Below are positions 5,900 to 15,440 of a DNA stretch of 64,000 bases, piece by piece. Location: NCBI GenBank assembly GCA_021155905.1, contig JAJNBG010000016.1:1-64000 (forward strand), given 5' to 3'. A model generated the notes under the pieces. That model saw only the letters and a list, made by a program, of their open reading frames with translations, was not told where the DNA came from and made no database searches. The position numbers were made by a program, and so were the translations under genes. How positions within the stretch are numbered: the first letter of the stretch is position 1; the number at the start of each line of letters is the position of its first letter. The DNA is from Bacteroidota bacterium. Lineage in GTDB: Bacteria > Bacteroidota > Bacteroidia > B-17B0 > Aurantibacillaceae.

Positions 5900-8800
5900 T
5901 TATCTAGACAAAATTATTTTTCGGATACAAAATTTGTTGCCATCCCTTACCTTTAAGTAATAGATTCCATTTGAAAGTTTAGATAGGTTTAGCTTCATTT
6001 CATTTTTTCTCACAACTGACGCATCAAACTCATTCACAGAAATAACTTCCCCAAGTGTATTTATTAATTCTATACATACAGCGTTGCTTTGTTCAGAAAT
6101 GTATTCAACATTGAAAACTCCGCTGGAAGGATTTGGAAATACGTTAAGTGCATTATCTTCAGCTGGCACCTTGTCAACTCCAGTACTGAAATCAACAGTA
6201 AACGTTGATGCAACTAAACATCCACTGAGATTATATACAGACAGTGTATATGTTCCAGGTGTAAGACCCGCAACATCTTCAGTAGTAACACCCATTGGAT
6301 TCCAAAAGTAGAAAATCATTGCCCCACCGGGATTGGAGGTAGTAATATCTATGCTTCCATCGTTACATGTAGAACAACTTGCGTTGGTAACAATACTTGT
6401 AATAGTAAATGGAGTAATATTGGTAATTACCTGAACAATCGTGTCTTTACAGTTGTTGTTATCTGTTGCCACACAAGAGTATGTACCAGCAATTAATCCA
6501 TTAATGTCTTGAGTTGTTATACCATTACTCCACAGGTATGAGTAGTTGGGACTTCCGCTTGTTACATCAATATTGATTGCTCCTGTTCCTTGATTACAGT
6601 TATCATTTGTAATGTTGTTGAGTGTTATAACCGGAACGCCTGTTGCACTTATTGACGCATTGAAAGCAGTTGAGCATCCCATTGCATCTGTAATGGTACA
6701 TGAATAATTACCTGCACTCAAACCGGCAATGTCTTCGGTAGTAGCGCCTGTATTCCATACATATACGATGGGTGCGGCGCCTGTGGTAGTAAGATTAATA
6801 GAACCTAAATTTTGGCAAATAGAATTAATAACTACACTATTTGTAACTGCTAAGGTTCCTTGTTCATTAAGTATAAATGAATTCACTATATATCTGCAGC
6901 CGACAGCGTCGCTAACCGCACAAGAATAATTACCCGCACTTAAGCCGTTAAGGTCTTCTGTACTTGCTCCGTTGCTCCACGCAAACGTGTATGGCGTGGT
7001 TCCACCACTAACACTTATATCGACAACTCCCTGTCCATTTCCGCATACTTCATTTTGACTAGAAGAATTGACCGCAGAGAGCGTACCTGAAAGATCGAAA
7101 ACCATAATGTTTGCGTGTGAAATAGAACATCCGCTTGCATCAGTAATTACAACTGAATACGTACCGGCCGATAATGAAGAAATATCTTCCGTAATTGCCC
7201 CGTTGCTCCATAAATACGTTACAGGAGTAACACCACCTGAGTAGCTGATGTTGATAGCACCCAGGTCATTGCCACACAATTCGTGAGTTACAGCTTGCGC
7301 ATTATACACAAATGTACCGGAAAGATTCTGTACAGTGTATATACGAATCGTACTGCAACCATTATTGTCTCTAACTGTTACAGTATATGTTCCTCCATGA
7401 ACTCCCGAAATATCCTGAGTAGTAGCGCCATTACTCCATGTGTATGTATAGGGCGCCGCGCCGCCTGTTATAGTTATGTTTACTCCGCCTGTATTATTAC
7501 CGCAGGTTTCATTTGTAATAACAGCGTTGCTCATTGTTAATCCGTTGGATGAATTATTGATGCTGATAGAAGGCGTGTTAAACTCACAATTGGTGGCATC
7601 ATGTATGGAGCAGGAATAAGTACCCATTGCCAGGCTATTCAAATCCTGCGTTGTAGCGCCATTTGACCAAAGATAAGTGTATGGAGCGGTTCCGCCTGTA
7701 GGCGTTAGGTTGATGTTACCGGTTTGATTACCACATGTTTCGTTGGCAGTGGTATAAGTAGCATTTAAGCCGGTTGTTTGATTGATTAAGGATGATGCTG
7801 CTGTTACCACACAACCAAACGCATCAGTTACCTGACAGCTGTATGTCCCTGCCATTAAACCCGTCAAATCTTCTGTGCTAGAGCCATTGCTCCAAGCGAA
7901 TATGTATGGGGTGGTTCCACCTGAAATAGTCAGGTTAACAGAACCATTTGCATTACCACAAATTTCATTAGAGGGTAAAACACTGCTAATAGCAAGACTT
8001 CCGGCGCTATTGGTGATGATTGCGTTGGTAGACAAGCTACAACCGTTTACATCAGTAATAATGCAACTGTATGACCCCGCTGAAAGACCGGCAAGGTCTT
8101 GCGTAGTGCTACCGTTGTTCCAGGTGTATGTAACAGGAGCAGTGCCACCGCTTGTGTTTAGATCAATAGCACCCTGATGACTGTTGCAAAAATCGCCGGT
8201 TAGAATGACTGAGGTTATTGACAATGTTCCGGCCGCGTTTGATACTACAAGAGATCCAGTAGTAACTGAGCAGCCAACATTATCAGTAATAGTACAGGAA
8301 TACGTGCCTGAACTTAAATTATTAATCGCTTGTGTGGTCTGAGAATTGCTCCACAAATAATAATAAGGCGTTGTTCCGCCCGTCATATCTACATTTAGAC
8401 GACCACCATTATTTCCACATACTTCATCCAAAATATCCGTATCAAAAACAGCAAGGGTTCCGCTGTTGTTGGTTACGGTATATGCCGGCGTATAGAGTTT
8501 ACAGCCGTTGCCTGCAGTAACTGTACAGGTATAAACACCTGCATGGATATTTATAAGGTCTTGCGTGGTCACCCCATTACTCCATAAGTAGGTGTATGGT
8601 GTAGTTCCACCGGTAATAGTAATATCAACAGAACCTGTTTGATTGTTGCAGGTTTCGTTCATAGCATTGCCATAGGTTTGTGCAAGCGTACTAGTATTAT
8701 TGGTAATTGTATATGTTTTTGTAAGAGAACACCCGGATGCATCTGTAATATTTACAGAGTAAGTTCCTGCATATAAACCAATAAGATCTTCATTAGTTGA

Positions 8801-11743
8801 ACTGTTACTCCACAGATAGGAATAAGGCAGGCTTCCACCGGATACGGTTTGATTAATGGCACCAGTCTGACTACCGCAAGTAGTGACTGTTAAGGTAGCG
8901 CTTGCTGCTAATGAACCTGTGTTGTTAGTAATAGTAAAAGATTGTGTAATAGCGCAGTTTTTAGAATCAGTTACCGTAAATGTATAGATGCCACCTGCAA
9001 GGCTGCTGATATCCTGTGTTACAGCACCGTTTGACCAGTTATACTGGAACGGTTGAAGCCCATTATTAATGGACACATCTATACTGCCGGTATGGTTTCC
9101 GCAAATTTCAGGAGTTACAATGGAATTACCGAAAGCCAGATCGCAAGTAATGTTACAACTCGACACTTCATTGATGAGGGAGAAACTGCCGGTAGCTGTA
9201 CAGTTGTTTGCGTCTCTTATGGTTACGGAGTAGGTGCCGGCCTGCAGGTAATTAGGATCCTGCGCTATGGAGCCATTGCTCCATAAATAACTGTAAGCAC
9301 CGGTTCCACCGCTAACACTGAGGTCTACGATTCCATTCTCGTTTCCACAAGTTTCATTTGTAACTGCAGATGTGAATAAAATTTGTGCGGGTTGTGCAAT
9401 GGTGGCACTCATAACCCCAATACATCCAACTCCATCAGTAACATTTACAATGTATGTTCCAGCGGGTTTTGAACTAATGTCCTGCGTTGTGGCACCTGTA
9501 TTCCAAGAGTAAATATATGGAGTAGTGCCTCCTGTTACTGTAAGATCTATAGCCCCCGTAGAGCCAGCACTACAAGCCACATTAGTTACCGTTTTCGAAA
9601 GGGCAAGTGTTCCATTATTAGATAACGGTATAGGATAGTTGTACAAGCAATTGTTGTTGTCTCTCACGCCAACTGTGTAGCTTCCTGCAGCCACATTATT
9701 TATATCCTGTGTGGTAGCGCCATTGCTCCACTGATAGGTGAAAGGCGTAGTTGTTCCGGTAACAGTAATATCAATAGAACCATTACTTGAGCCGCAGTTA
9801 GGCTTAACAACTGTATTGGTAAATGTAAGAGGTGATGGTTGTGTAACAGTAATTATTGAATCCGGTGGATCGGCTGTAAAACTAATGCTCCAGTCAAATA
9901 CCCACCCATTATTGTTTGGGATGTTATCTGTAATTGTTAATGTCCAGTTTCCATTTAAAGGAGCCCCGATCAAACTGTTTAAAGAACCTGAAGGCGCGTA
10001 TGAACCTGAGGGCAGGTATTTATCAGATTGTGTAGATCCATCACATATATTAATATATGTATAGGTATGACTATTTGCTTCACTCGCCATTGTGCCATAA
10101 GTTGGGTTGGTTGAGAAACAATATGCATAACCTATACCGGGAGAAGTATTAGTATTTCCGGCATCGGCAGGTCCATTAGCACATGGTTCTCCCATGTTAC
10201 AAATGGCTCCAGCAGGTTGTGACTTTAAAATAACCTGTTGCCCATTGGGCGCTACTAATTTTATTTCTAACTCTCCTATCCTGGAGTGCTCCATGTTCAT
10301 ACAGATGGATTGCAATTGACTTACACTTTGCAAAGTTGCGCCGGCAGAAAAACCGCTTATAGGCAAGGAAGTAGAATAAGATTGCCCGGTTCCATCAGGA
10401 AGAAAAACGGGGCCACCTGTATATTGATTTCCAACAACAACATCTGCTGCCGCACAACCATAACCATCTGCAACCTTTATGTTATACGTTCCCGGTGATA
10501 AGCCCGTAATAGGATTGGTGGTATAAGTGCTGACTGCTCCTGTAGCTGCATCTGTTAAAAAATAAGAAAAAGGAGCACTGCCTCCGGTTGTTGTAAAATT
10601 AACTATTCCATTATTTGCATTAAAACAACTCACATTAGTAACTGCATTTTCATATTGTAAATTTAGATAATCATTAATGTATAATTTCACCGTATCCTTA
10701 GGAGCGCATGGGAACGGAGTATAAATGAGGTAAATGTTTTCCATACCTTCCGAAATGCCGTCGTTAACAGCATCAATGATAATGCTTGCAGATGTTTGCC
10801 CTGCAGGAATAATAAATAAAGAATCAATGTAACTGTAGTCAACCCCATTTACGGCGCTTCCGGCAATCTGAAAATTAATCTGTGTATTGGTTGCCTTTGC
10901 CGAATCGAGAGAAAACACAAAACGTGCCTGGGTGCATCCTTCTAAAGCAACTGAATCTGCTTTTATAGTTTGTGTAATGGCAGAGATATTGCCTTGTTTT
11001 AAACTTCCCGCTTCCAGAAAAACGCCCGAGTCAAGAGCTCCATCTCCGGCATCCGCAATAGCCAGACGCAGTGTGTAGGTTTGGCAGGGGATAAGGCCTG
11101 TTTTTTTTGCAACCAATACTTTGGTAAAGCCATCGTACTCAACATATTGCCCTCCGGTATTATTCACAAAGTACTGCCAGTAGGAGTTTGCATTAATGTT
11201 ATCAATCGTAACGGGTGTAGTAGTGTTGGGAACAAGCGCAATATTTTCCCAACCGGTAATTCCCGGACCGCTGATGTAAAAGGCAAACACATCATTGAAG
11301 CCCGCATTCACATACTCCGGATATTCTTCCGAACCAAAAACATATTTAAATTCAACCGACTCAGATTGCACGTCAAATTGAAATTGTAATATACTGGCAT
11401 CATTGGTTTGAATGCCGGCCACTGCACTTAACATAGCATCTCCGGCGCCGCCATTGTCCATAGATGTACTTGAAGAGATATTTGGTCCAACCACATTGGT
11501 ACGCGAGCCATTGGTTAAAACCACTCCTGACTTTATTCCAAGATTTGTGACAGTTGCTCCGGTATTAAATTTACCATAACCGGAAGATGAACCTGTGAGC
11601 GTAGCGTTATACACAGTTATATTAGGTCCTGCCAGATATGATGCCAATTGCTGTGCAGTATAGCCTCCACTGGTATTTAACTGGGAAAATCCATTAAAAC
11701 AAAATAATAGAATTGCAAAAAGAAAAAGTATGTGATTTTTCAT
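5900..11743 (-). CDS. Giant SprB-repeat surface protein with P-domain and T9SS sorting domain
   Basis: The 1947-residue protein has a signal peptide (1-20). A choice-of-anchor-L-like domain follows (about 22-250: YTAQQLASYLAGPNITV, FVFGSEEYPEYVNAGFNDVF), then a Calx-beta-like segment (about 264-351), one SprB-like unit (about 361-435), a proprotein-convertase P-domain (about 444-621: IGELEIKLVAPNGQQV, NGNWTLTITDN) and 16 tandem SprB-like units (about 637-1800, each with a YxWSNGxTTxD core and closing TDxxGC). It ends in a type-A T9SS sorting domain (about 1868-1947: FPNPSSGVFNVEY, LSNGIYYLKV). It is expected to be secreted by T9SS and attached to the cell surface as an adhesin. It sits between repeat copies G and H, an unusually large cargo for a cassette. 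Confidence 0.9.
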   Translation of the reverse strand: MKNHILFLFAILLFCFNGFSQLNTSGGYTAQQLASYLAGPNITVYNATLTGSSSGYGKFNTGATVTNLGIKSGVVLTNGSRTNVVGPNISSSTSMDNGGAGDAMLSAVAGIQTNDASILQFQFDVQSESVEFKYVFGSEEYPEYVNAGFNDVFAFYISGPGITGWENIALVPNTTTPVTIDNINANSYWQYFVNNTGGQYVEYDGFTKVLVAKKTGLIPCQTYTLRLAIADAGDGALDSGVFLEAGSLKQGNISAITQTIKADSVALEGCTQARFVFSLDSAKATNTQINFQIAGSAVNGVDYSYIDSLFIIPAGQTSASIIIDAVNDGISEGMENIYLIYTPFPCAPKDTVKLYINDYLNLQYENAVTNVSCFNANNGIVNFTTTGGSAPFSYFLTDAATGAVSTYTTNPITGLSPGTYNIKVADGYGCAAADVVVGNQYTGGPVFLPDGTGQSYSTSLPISGFSAGATLQSVSQLQSICMNMEHSRIGELEIKLVAPNGQQVILKSQPAGAICNMGEPCANGPADAGNTNTSPGIGYAYCFSTNPTYGTMASEANSHTYTYINICDGSTQSDKYLPSGSYAPSGSLNSLIGAPLNGNWTLTITDNIPNNNGWVFDWSISFTADPPDSIITVTQPSPLTFTNTVVKPNCGSSNGSIDITVTGTTTPFTYQWSNGATTQDINNVAAGSYTVGVRDNNNCLYNYPIPLSNNGTLALSKTVTNVACSAGSTGAIDLTVTGGTTPYIYSWNTGATTQDISSKPAGTYIVNVTDGVGCIGVMSATIAQPAQILFTSAVTNETCGNENGIVDLSVSGGTGAYSYLWSNGSIAQDPNYLQAGTYSVTIRDANNCTATGSFSLINEVSSCNITCDLAFGNSIVTPEICGNHTGSIDVSINNGLQPFQYNWSNGAVTQDISSLAGGIYTFTVTDSKNCAITQSFTITNNTGSLAASATLTVTTCGSQTGAINQTVSGGSLPYSYLWSNSSTNEDLIGLYAGTYSVNITDASGCSLTKTYTITNNTSTLAQTYGNAMNETCNNQTGSVDITITGGTTPYTYLWSNGVTTQDLINIHAGVYTCTVTAGNGCKLYTPAYTVTNNSGTLAVFDTDILDEVCGNNGGRLNVDMTGGTTPYYYLWSNSQTTQAINNLSSGTYSCTITDNVGCSVTTGSLVVSNAAGTLSITSVILTGDFCNSHQGAIDLNTSGGTAPVTYTWNNGSTTQDLAGLSAGSYSCIITDVNGCSLSTNAIITNSAGSLAISSVLPSNEICGNANGSVNLTISGGTTPYIFAWSNGSSTEDLTGLMAGTYSCQVTDAFGCVVTAASSLINQTTGLNATYTTANETCGNQTGNINLTPTGGTAPYTYLWSNGATTQDLNSLAMGTYSCSIHDATNCEFNTPSISINNSSNGLTMSNAVITNETCGNNTGGVNITITGGAAPYTYTWSNGATTQDISGVHGGTYTVTVRDNNGCSTIRIYTVQNLSGTFVYNAQAVTHELCGNDLGAINISYSGGVTPVTYLWSNGAITEDISSLSAGTYSVVITDASGCSISHANIMVFDLSGTLSAVNSSSQNEVCGNGQGVVDISVSGGTTPYTFAWSNGASTEDLNGLSAGNYSCAVSDAVGCRYIVNSFILNEQGTLAVTNSVVINSICQNLGSINLTTTGAAPIVYVWNTGATTEDIAGLSAGNYSCTITDAMGCSTAFNASISATGVPVITLNNITNDNCNQGTGAINIDVTSGSPNYSYLWSNGITTQDINGLIAGTYSCVATDNNNCKDTIVQVITNITPFTITSIVTNASCSTCNDGSIDITTSNPGGAMIFYFWNPMGVTTEDVAGLTPGTYTLSVYNLSGCLVASTFTVDFSTGVDKVPAEDNALNVFPNPSSGVFNVEYISEQSNAVCIELINTLGEVISVNEFDASVVRKNEMKLNLSKLSNGIYYLKVRDGNKFCIRKIILSR
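6350..9840 (-). repeat. Coding tandem array of 16 SprB-like units
   Basis: Within the 1947-residue protein, units of about 70-75 residues (about 215 bp) repeat 16 times. Each has a Cys-x-x-x-x-Gly start (ETCGNxxG), a central GGTxPYTYxWSNGxTTQD stretch and an AGTYSCxxTDxxGC end. The paired Cys in each unit suggests a disulfide per module. Units are diverged, not recently amplified. Confidence 0.8.
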
Positions 11744-11956
11744 TAAAACTGTTTTTAGTTTATTTAGTAAACACTTGGAAATTAAATTATGATTAACAAT
11801 AAATCATTTACGCTAAAATATGACTTTTAATATTAAAAGTACTACCGTTAAAGCAGTTTTTAGCACAAATCATATTTAGACTAGTTTTATTTTGCCTTAA
11901 TATGAAGAATGCATTTTCATAAAATTTAGTTCCCGAAAAGTCCGTACAAGACAGTT

Positions 11957-12045
11957 ATTTTTGCTTTGCAAATACCCGGGAACAGCTATCTTTGTTAGGA
12001 GCATTCGGTAGAAAATGGTCTTGTGCCACAAACTGGTAGCTACAA
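11957..12045 (+). repeat. attC-like repeat, copy H (right half only)
   Basis: It keeps the TTTGCTTTGCAAAT, TATCTTTGTTAGGAGC, GCATTCGGTAGAAAA and ACTGGTAGCTAC segments but has no left half and no recognisable right core. It belongs to the same subtype as copies A and F. The bases between the large adhesin gene and this repeat (11744-11956) are AT-rich with no other feature seen. Confidence 0.65.
11965..11994 (+). promoter_or_regulatory. Promoter inside repeat copy H
   Basis: TTTG at 11965-11968 and TATCTTTG at 11987-11994 are 18 bp apart, pointing to the gene at 12062. Confidence 0.55.
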
Positions 12046-12061
12046 CAGGAGTAACAGAAAA

Positions 12062-12736
12062 ATGTTAAAAATAACAGAATCCATTAAAACCAAAAGTTAC
12101 TTTTTTCTGCTTTTATTCTCAATGTTTAATATTTTATGTTTTAGCAGGACAAATTTATTTAAAGAAAGAATATCTTTTTTCCAATCAAGGGCTCATGACG
12201 ACCTGCGAGAAGCTTCTTTAGCCCGCACCGATAGTTCCCGACATTATTTTATAAATAAGGTCAGTATTTCTGTTGGACTTTTTAATTATTGGAACCTTTT
12301 GAACTTTGAAAAACACAATTATTCATTAGCTAATAGTTATCATTTAGCTTTAATATCTAATAAAAGGAAAATTGCTTTTAGACTTGGATCAATAACCGAA
12401 GGAGAATCATACTTTGGAAATCGGAACGGCGAATATGGATTTAGAAGCGGTTCATTTGGCTATATTGGTGTTGCCAAATGTTTTTATTTTAAGAGACTAA
12501 ATTATAACATTGGTGTAGCAGGTTCTTCACTCAATATGATGTTTTACCCGGAAACATCCAGAGAAAGAATTGGTGGCGGCTTGCTTATGGATATTTCCTT
12601 TAACATTACAAAAAGATTTTTTGTTACGGCATATTATATAAACTCAATAAACCATTGCTCTCGTACAGAACTTGACAATTATTTAGGGTGCAGTTTTGGA
12701 ATGAATTTCTATGAAGGCAGAACGAAAATTTGGTAA
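12062..12736 (+). CDS. Secreted, probably beta-rich protein of unknown function
   Basis: I chose the ATG at 12062 (224 residues) because a GTG further upstream at 12023 lies inside repeat H. The N-terminus has a basic stretch followed by a hydrophobic segment (YFFLLLFSMFNILCFS), a likely signal peptide. The C-terminal half has alternating hydrophobic strands with Gly-rich turns (FRSGSFGYIGVAKCFYF, RIGGGLLMDISFNITKRFFVTAYY) and ends near an aromatic residue, compatible with an outer-membrane barrel. No family recognised. It lies between repeats H and I, reading from the promoter in H. Confidence 0.6.
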   Translation: MLKITESIKTKSYFFLLLFSMFNILCFSRTNLFKERISFFQSRAHDDLREASLARTDSSRHYFINKVSISVGLFNYWNLLNFEKHNYSLANSYHLALISNKRKIAFRLGSITEGESYFGNRNGEYGFRSGSFGYIGVAKCFYFKRLNYNIGVAGSSLNMMFYPETSRERIGGGLLMDISFNITKRFFVTAYYINSINHCSRTELDNYLGCSFGMNFYEGRTKIW

Positions 12737-12771
12737 ATGGTTGTGGCAACCGAATAGTAGGTAGCACCAGG

Positions 12772-12905
12772 GCATAACGGAAGCTACCAGCATGCGGATC
12801 ACGCGAAGGGGACGTGACAGACTATCGAAGCATTTGTAAATTCAAGGTCGCGCCACGAAAGTTATTTTCCTTTTTGCAAATGGCCAAAAAGCAGTTAGCT
12901 GCTTA
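12772..12905 (+). repeat. attC-like repeat, copy I (degenerate)
   Basis: The left core GCATAAC at 12772-12778 and arm AGCTACCAGCATGCGG are clear, as are CATTTGTAAA and TTTTTGCAAATGGCC. The right side is broken off at GCAGTTAGC, and the promoter -7 box is ruined. The stop codon of the next minus-strand gene (12903) lies at its right edge, so this copy marks the border of the accessory region. Confidence 0.65.
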
Positions 12906-14780
12906 CTTTAACACCGGTAAAATAATACTCGATGCATTGCCTATCTCATGAAATAATTTTATTTCAGACTTCACAAAATCTTTATCCTCGCAGTGGTAGA
13001 TATCCACAAACTGTTGAGGATTGCGATCCGCTAATGGAAACCAGGTACTTTGAACCTGGATCATCAAACGGTGTCCTTTTCTGAAGGTATGGGCAACATC
13101 CGGCAATTCAAATTTCACCGTCGTTGTTTTATTGGGATCAAAGCCTTCCGGTTTTTCAAAACTATTTCTATAGCGTCCACGCATAATTTCTCCCCGCACC
13201 AACATTTCATATCCGTCCATTAAATAATTTTTGCCATTGCCTTTTCCATATTCCAATGTGTCATAGGTGAATCCATCCGGAAATACATCAATCACCTTTA
13301 CCACAAAATCCGCATCGGTGGTGGAAATCGCGACTTTCAAATCCGCAATGAGTGTCCCGGCTAAAGTCAGATCATCTTCAAGAACACCGGTTTTAAAAGT
13401 AATCACGTCCGGCCTTCTGCTAGCAAAGCGCTGGTCATCGGTCATATACTCGCGGGTTCTATCGGTCAACACATCTTCTGTAAAAGGAACCGGTTTTGCA
13501 GGGTCGCTGATATACGAAGTAGACCCGTTTTGAACTGTTGGCTTACTAAATGACAAGGTTGAATTATCATGAAAATAAACCGGTGTGGGAACCATTTGTC
13601 TGGGAGGCCAGGTGTCGAGATTGCGCCATTTATTTTCACCCGTAAAAAAGATGGTGGCTTCAGCCAGTTTATCTAAAGTGCCTTTCCCGTTTAAATGGTA
13701 ATTAAAAAACGGAATCTCAATATTGTCCTGGAAATATTTAGAAGTCTTGCTGCTGAACCGGACATTTCCTAAAAAACTTCCGTCGCTTTTGCTCCAGCCA
13801 CCATGGAACCATGGTCCCATCACAATTTTATTGTTTGTGGAAGGACATTGCTTTTCAATCGCTTCGTATAAACGCCATGCACCATAACAATCTTCCGCAT
13901 CAAATAATCCACCAACGGTTAGCATAGCGGGCCTGATATTCACACAACCCACACGCGCATCGCGGGCTTTCCACCAGGCATCATAATTTGGATGAACCAT
14001 CAGATCTTTCCAGAATAGAATGCTATCCCCCATCAGTTTCGTGAAGTTTTTAATAGCGCCTGTTTCCAGATAAAATTTATAAATATCGTTCGTATAGAAC
14101 TCAAACTCTTTTGGCCCTACCGTTGTTGGCTTAGGACGAGGCTGCCCAAAACCAGAATAAAAATTAAAAGCATCACATAACATCAATGCGCCGTTGTGAT
14201 GAAAGTCATCACCCTTAAACCATTCCGTCACCGGAGCCTGAGGGCTTACCGCTTTTATTGCCGGATGCCCGCTTAAGGCAGCCATGGTAGAATAAAACCC
14301 GGGATACGACGTTCCAAATACACCCACATTGCCGTTATTGTTCGGAATGTTTTTTACCAACCAGTCCACTGCATCATAGGTATCACTTGCTTCGTCAATG
14401 TCTGTTTTCTTTTTCTTGTCAGGGTTAAAAGGGCGAATATCCATGAAGGTCCCTTCACTCATCCAGCGTCCGCGCACATCCTGGATGACGATGATATAAC
14501 CTTCTTTTAAATACTCTCTCCAATGAAACTGCCATAAGCGTGGCTGATATTTATCTTCGCCATATGGCGCGCAGGAATAAGGCGTACGCGTCATTAAAAA
14601 AGGGTGTTTCTCCTTAGTGTCTTTGGGCGCATATACCGCTGTAAATAATTTTACCCCGTCACGCATGGAAATCGTGTATTCCTTTTTTGTGTAATTCTCT
14701 TTTACCCATTGTTCATTAATAGTTTGAGAAGTAATGGACAATTGAACGGCAAAGAAAAACGTAATGATGAAGCTGCGCAT
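12903..14780 (-). CDS. Secreted CocE/NonD-family serine hydrolase (X-Pro dipeptidyl-peptidase S15 type)
   Basis: The 625-residue protein has a signal peptide (1-19) and the alpha/beta-hydrolase fold of the CocE / alpha-amino-acid ester hydrolase family. Visible features are Tyr68 in RTPYSC (oxyanion hole), nucleophile Ser158 in GTSYPG, the acid Asp294 in GGLFDAED and His326 in GPWFHGGW. Residues from about 400 form the C-terminal jelly-roll domain (PXPD_C type, with TFRKGHRLMIQVQSTWFP). It probably hydrolyses esters or amides of amino acids or peptides outside the cytoplasm; the substrate cannot be told from sequence. Length is normal for the family. It is the first core-like gene right of the repeat region. 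Confidence 0.9.
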   Translation of the reverse strand: MRSFIITFFFAVQLSITSQTINEQWVKENYTKKEYTISMRDGVKLFTAVYAPKDTKEKHPFLMTRTPYSCAPYGEDKYQPRLWQFHWREYLKEGYIIVIQDVRGRWMSEGTFMDIRPFNPDKKKKTDIDEASDTYDAVDWLVKNIPNNNGNVGVFGTSYPGFYSTMAALSGHPAIKAVSPQAPVTEWFKGDDFHHNGALMLCDAFNFYSGFGQPRPKPTTVGPKEFEFYTNDIYKFYLETGAIKNFTKLMGDSILFWKDLMVHPNYDAWWKARDARVGCVNIRPAMLTVGGLFDAEDCYGAWRLYEAIEKQCPSTNNKIVMGPWFHGGWSKSDGSFLGNVRFSSKTSKYFQDNIEIPFFNYHLNGKGTLDKLAEATIFFTGENKWRNLDTWPPRQMVPTPVYFHDNSTLSFSKPTVQNGSTSYISDPAKPVPFTEDVLTDRTREYMTDDQRFASRRPDVITFKTGVLEDDLTLAGTLIADLKVAISTTDADFVVKVIDVFPDGFTYDTLEYGKGNGKNYLMDGYEMLVRGEIMRGRYRNSFEKPEGFDPNKTTTVKFELPDVAHTFRKGHRLMIQVQSTWFPLADRNPQQFVDIYHCEDKDFVKSEIKLFHEIGNASSIILPVLK

Positions 14781-14826
14781 ACTAAATATTTTTCCTTAAA
14801 AATAAGAAATTAATGTAACAGAGTCT

Positions 14827-14858
14827 TTTGTATACGGATTAATAATACTCTATATTTG
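14827..14858 (+). promoter_or_regulatory. Bacteroidota promoter for the DUF2147 gene
   Basis: TTTG at 14827-14830, a 20-bp spacer, then TATATTTG at 14851-14858, a perfect match to TTTG/TAnnTTTG. The predicted start near 14865 leaves a leader of only a few bases before the ATG at 14871. Confidence 0.7.
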
Positions 14859-14870
14859 AAATAAAAAACT

Positions 14871-15284
14871 ATGAAACAAATTATCTCATTACTGGCATTA
14901 TTTTTTTCCATCACCTTATTTTCACAAAATGGCGATGCGTTAATTGGCACTTACATGACTGATAAAAATGAAGGCATGGTAGAGATTACCAAAAAAGGTA
15001 ATAAATATTATGGCGTCTTAACATGGACCAAAACTCCCGGGAAACTCGACGCCAACAATCCTGACAAAAACCAACAAGGTGATAAGCTGGCAGGAAAAGA
15101 GATCTTAAAGGATTTTGATTTCGACGGCAAAGATTTATGGCATAACGGAACAATTTATGATCCTAAGAACGGTAAGACCTATAGTTGCAAGATAACCCGT
15201 GATGAAAAAGGCAATCTGAATGTAAGAGGATTTATTGGTGTCTCTATGCTTGGAAGAACGGCCTTCTGGGTGAAGGTGAAGTAA
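14871..15284 (+). CDS. DUF2147 family secreted protein
   Basis: The 137-residue protein has a signal peptide (1-19, ending LFSQ) and a single DUF2147 domain. Its features are the opening ALIGTYMTDKNEGMVEI, central FDFDGKDLWHNGTIYDPKNGKTYSC and final RGFIGVSMLGRTAFWVK. DUF2147 proteins are small lipocalin-like beta-barrels of the cell envelope; their function is not established. It is monocistronic: a strong promoter sits immediately upstream and an intrinsic terminator 22 bp after the stop. Confidence 0.9.
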   Translation: MKQIISLLALFFSITLFSQNGDALIGTYMTDKNEGMVEITKKGNKYYGVLTWTKTPGKLDANNPDKNQQGDKLAGKEILKDFDFDGKDLWHNGTIYDPKNGKTYSCKITRDEKGNLNVRGFIGVSMLGRTAFWVKVK

Positions 15285-15305
15285 TTCGAAAAGAACTAAT
15301 TAATA

Positions 15306-15339
15306 AAGGCTTTACAAATTGTAAAGCCTTTTTTGTTTT
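15306..15339 (+). terminator. Intrinsic terminator after the DUF2147 gene
   Basis: A perfect 10-bp stem AAGGCTTTAC / GTAAAGCCTT with a 5-base loop (15306-15330) is followed by TTTTGTTTT. Confidence 0.85.
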
Positions 15340-15380
15340 CTGTCAGATAGAACACGCTTCCCCTTACGCACCGTCTCGCT

Positions 15381-15401
15381 CAAAAGTTCACTGAACTTTT
15401 G
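15381..15401. repeat. REP-like palindrome
   Basis: CAAAAGTTCA and TGAACTTTTG are exact reverse complements around a single C. It is embedded in a GC-richer stretch (GTCTCGCT ... GTGCTCGAAGCGACAAGC). It has no following T-run on either strand, so I read it as a dispersed palindromic element rather than a terminator. Confidence 0.45.
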
Positions 15402-15440
15402 CCGTGCTCGAAGCGACAAGCATTTTGACACAACCTTTTC

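Noticed and set aside
12023-12061. Longer N-terminus (GTG start) of the protein at 12062
   Set aside because: The extra 13 codons are encoded by the repeat, and the ATG at 12062 gives a normal signal peptide.
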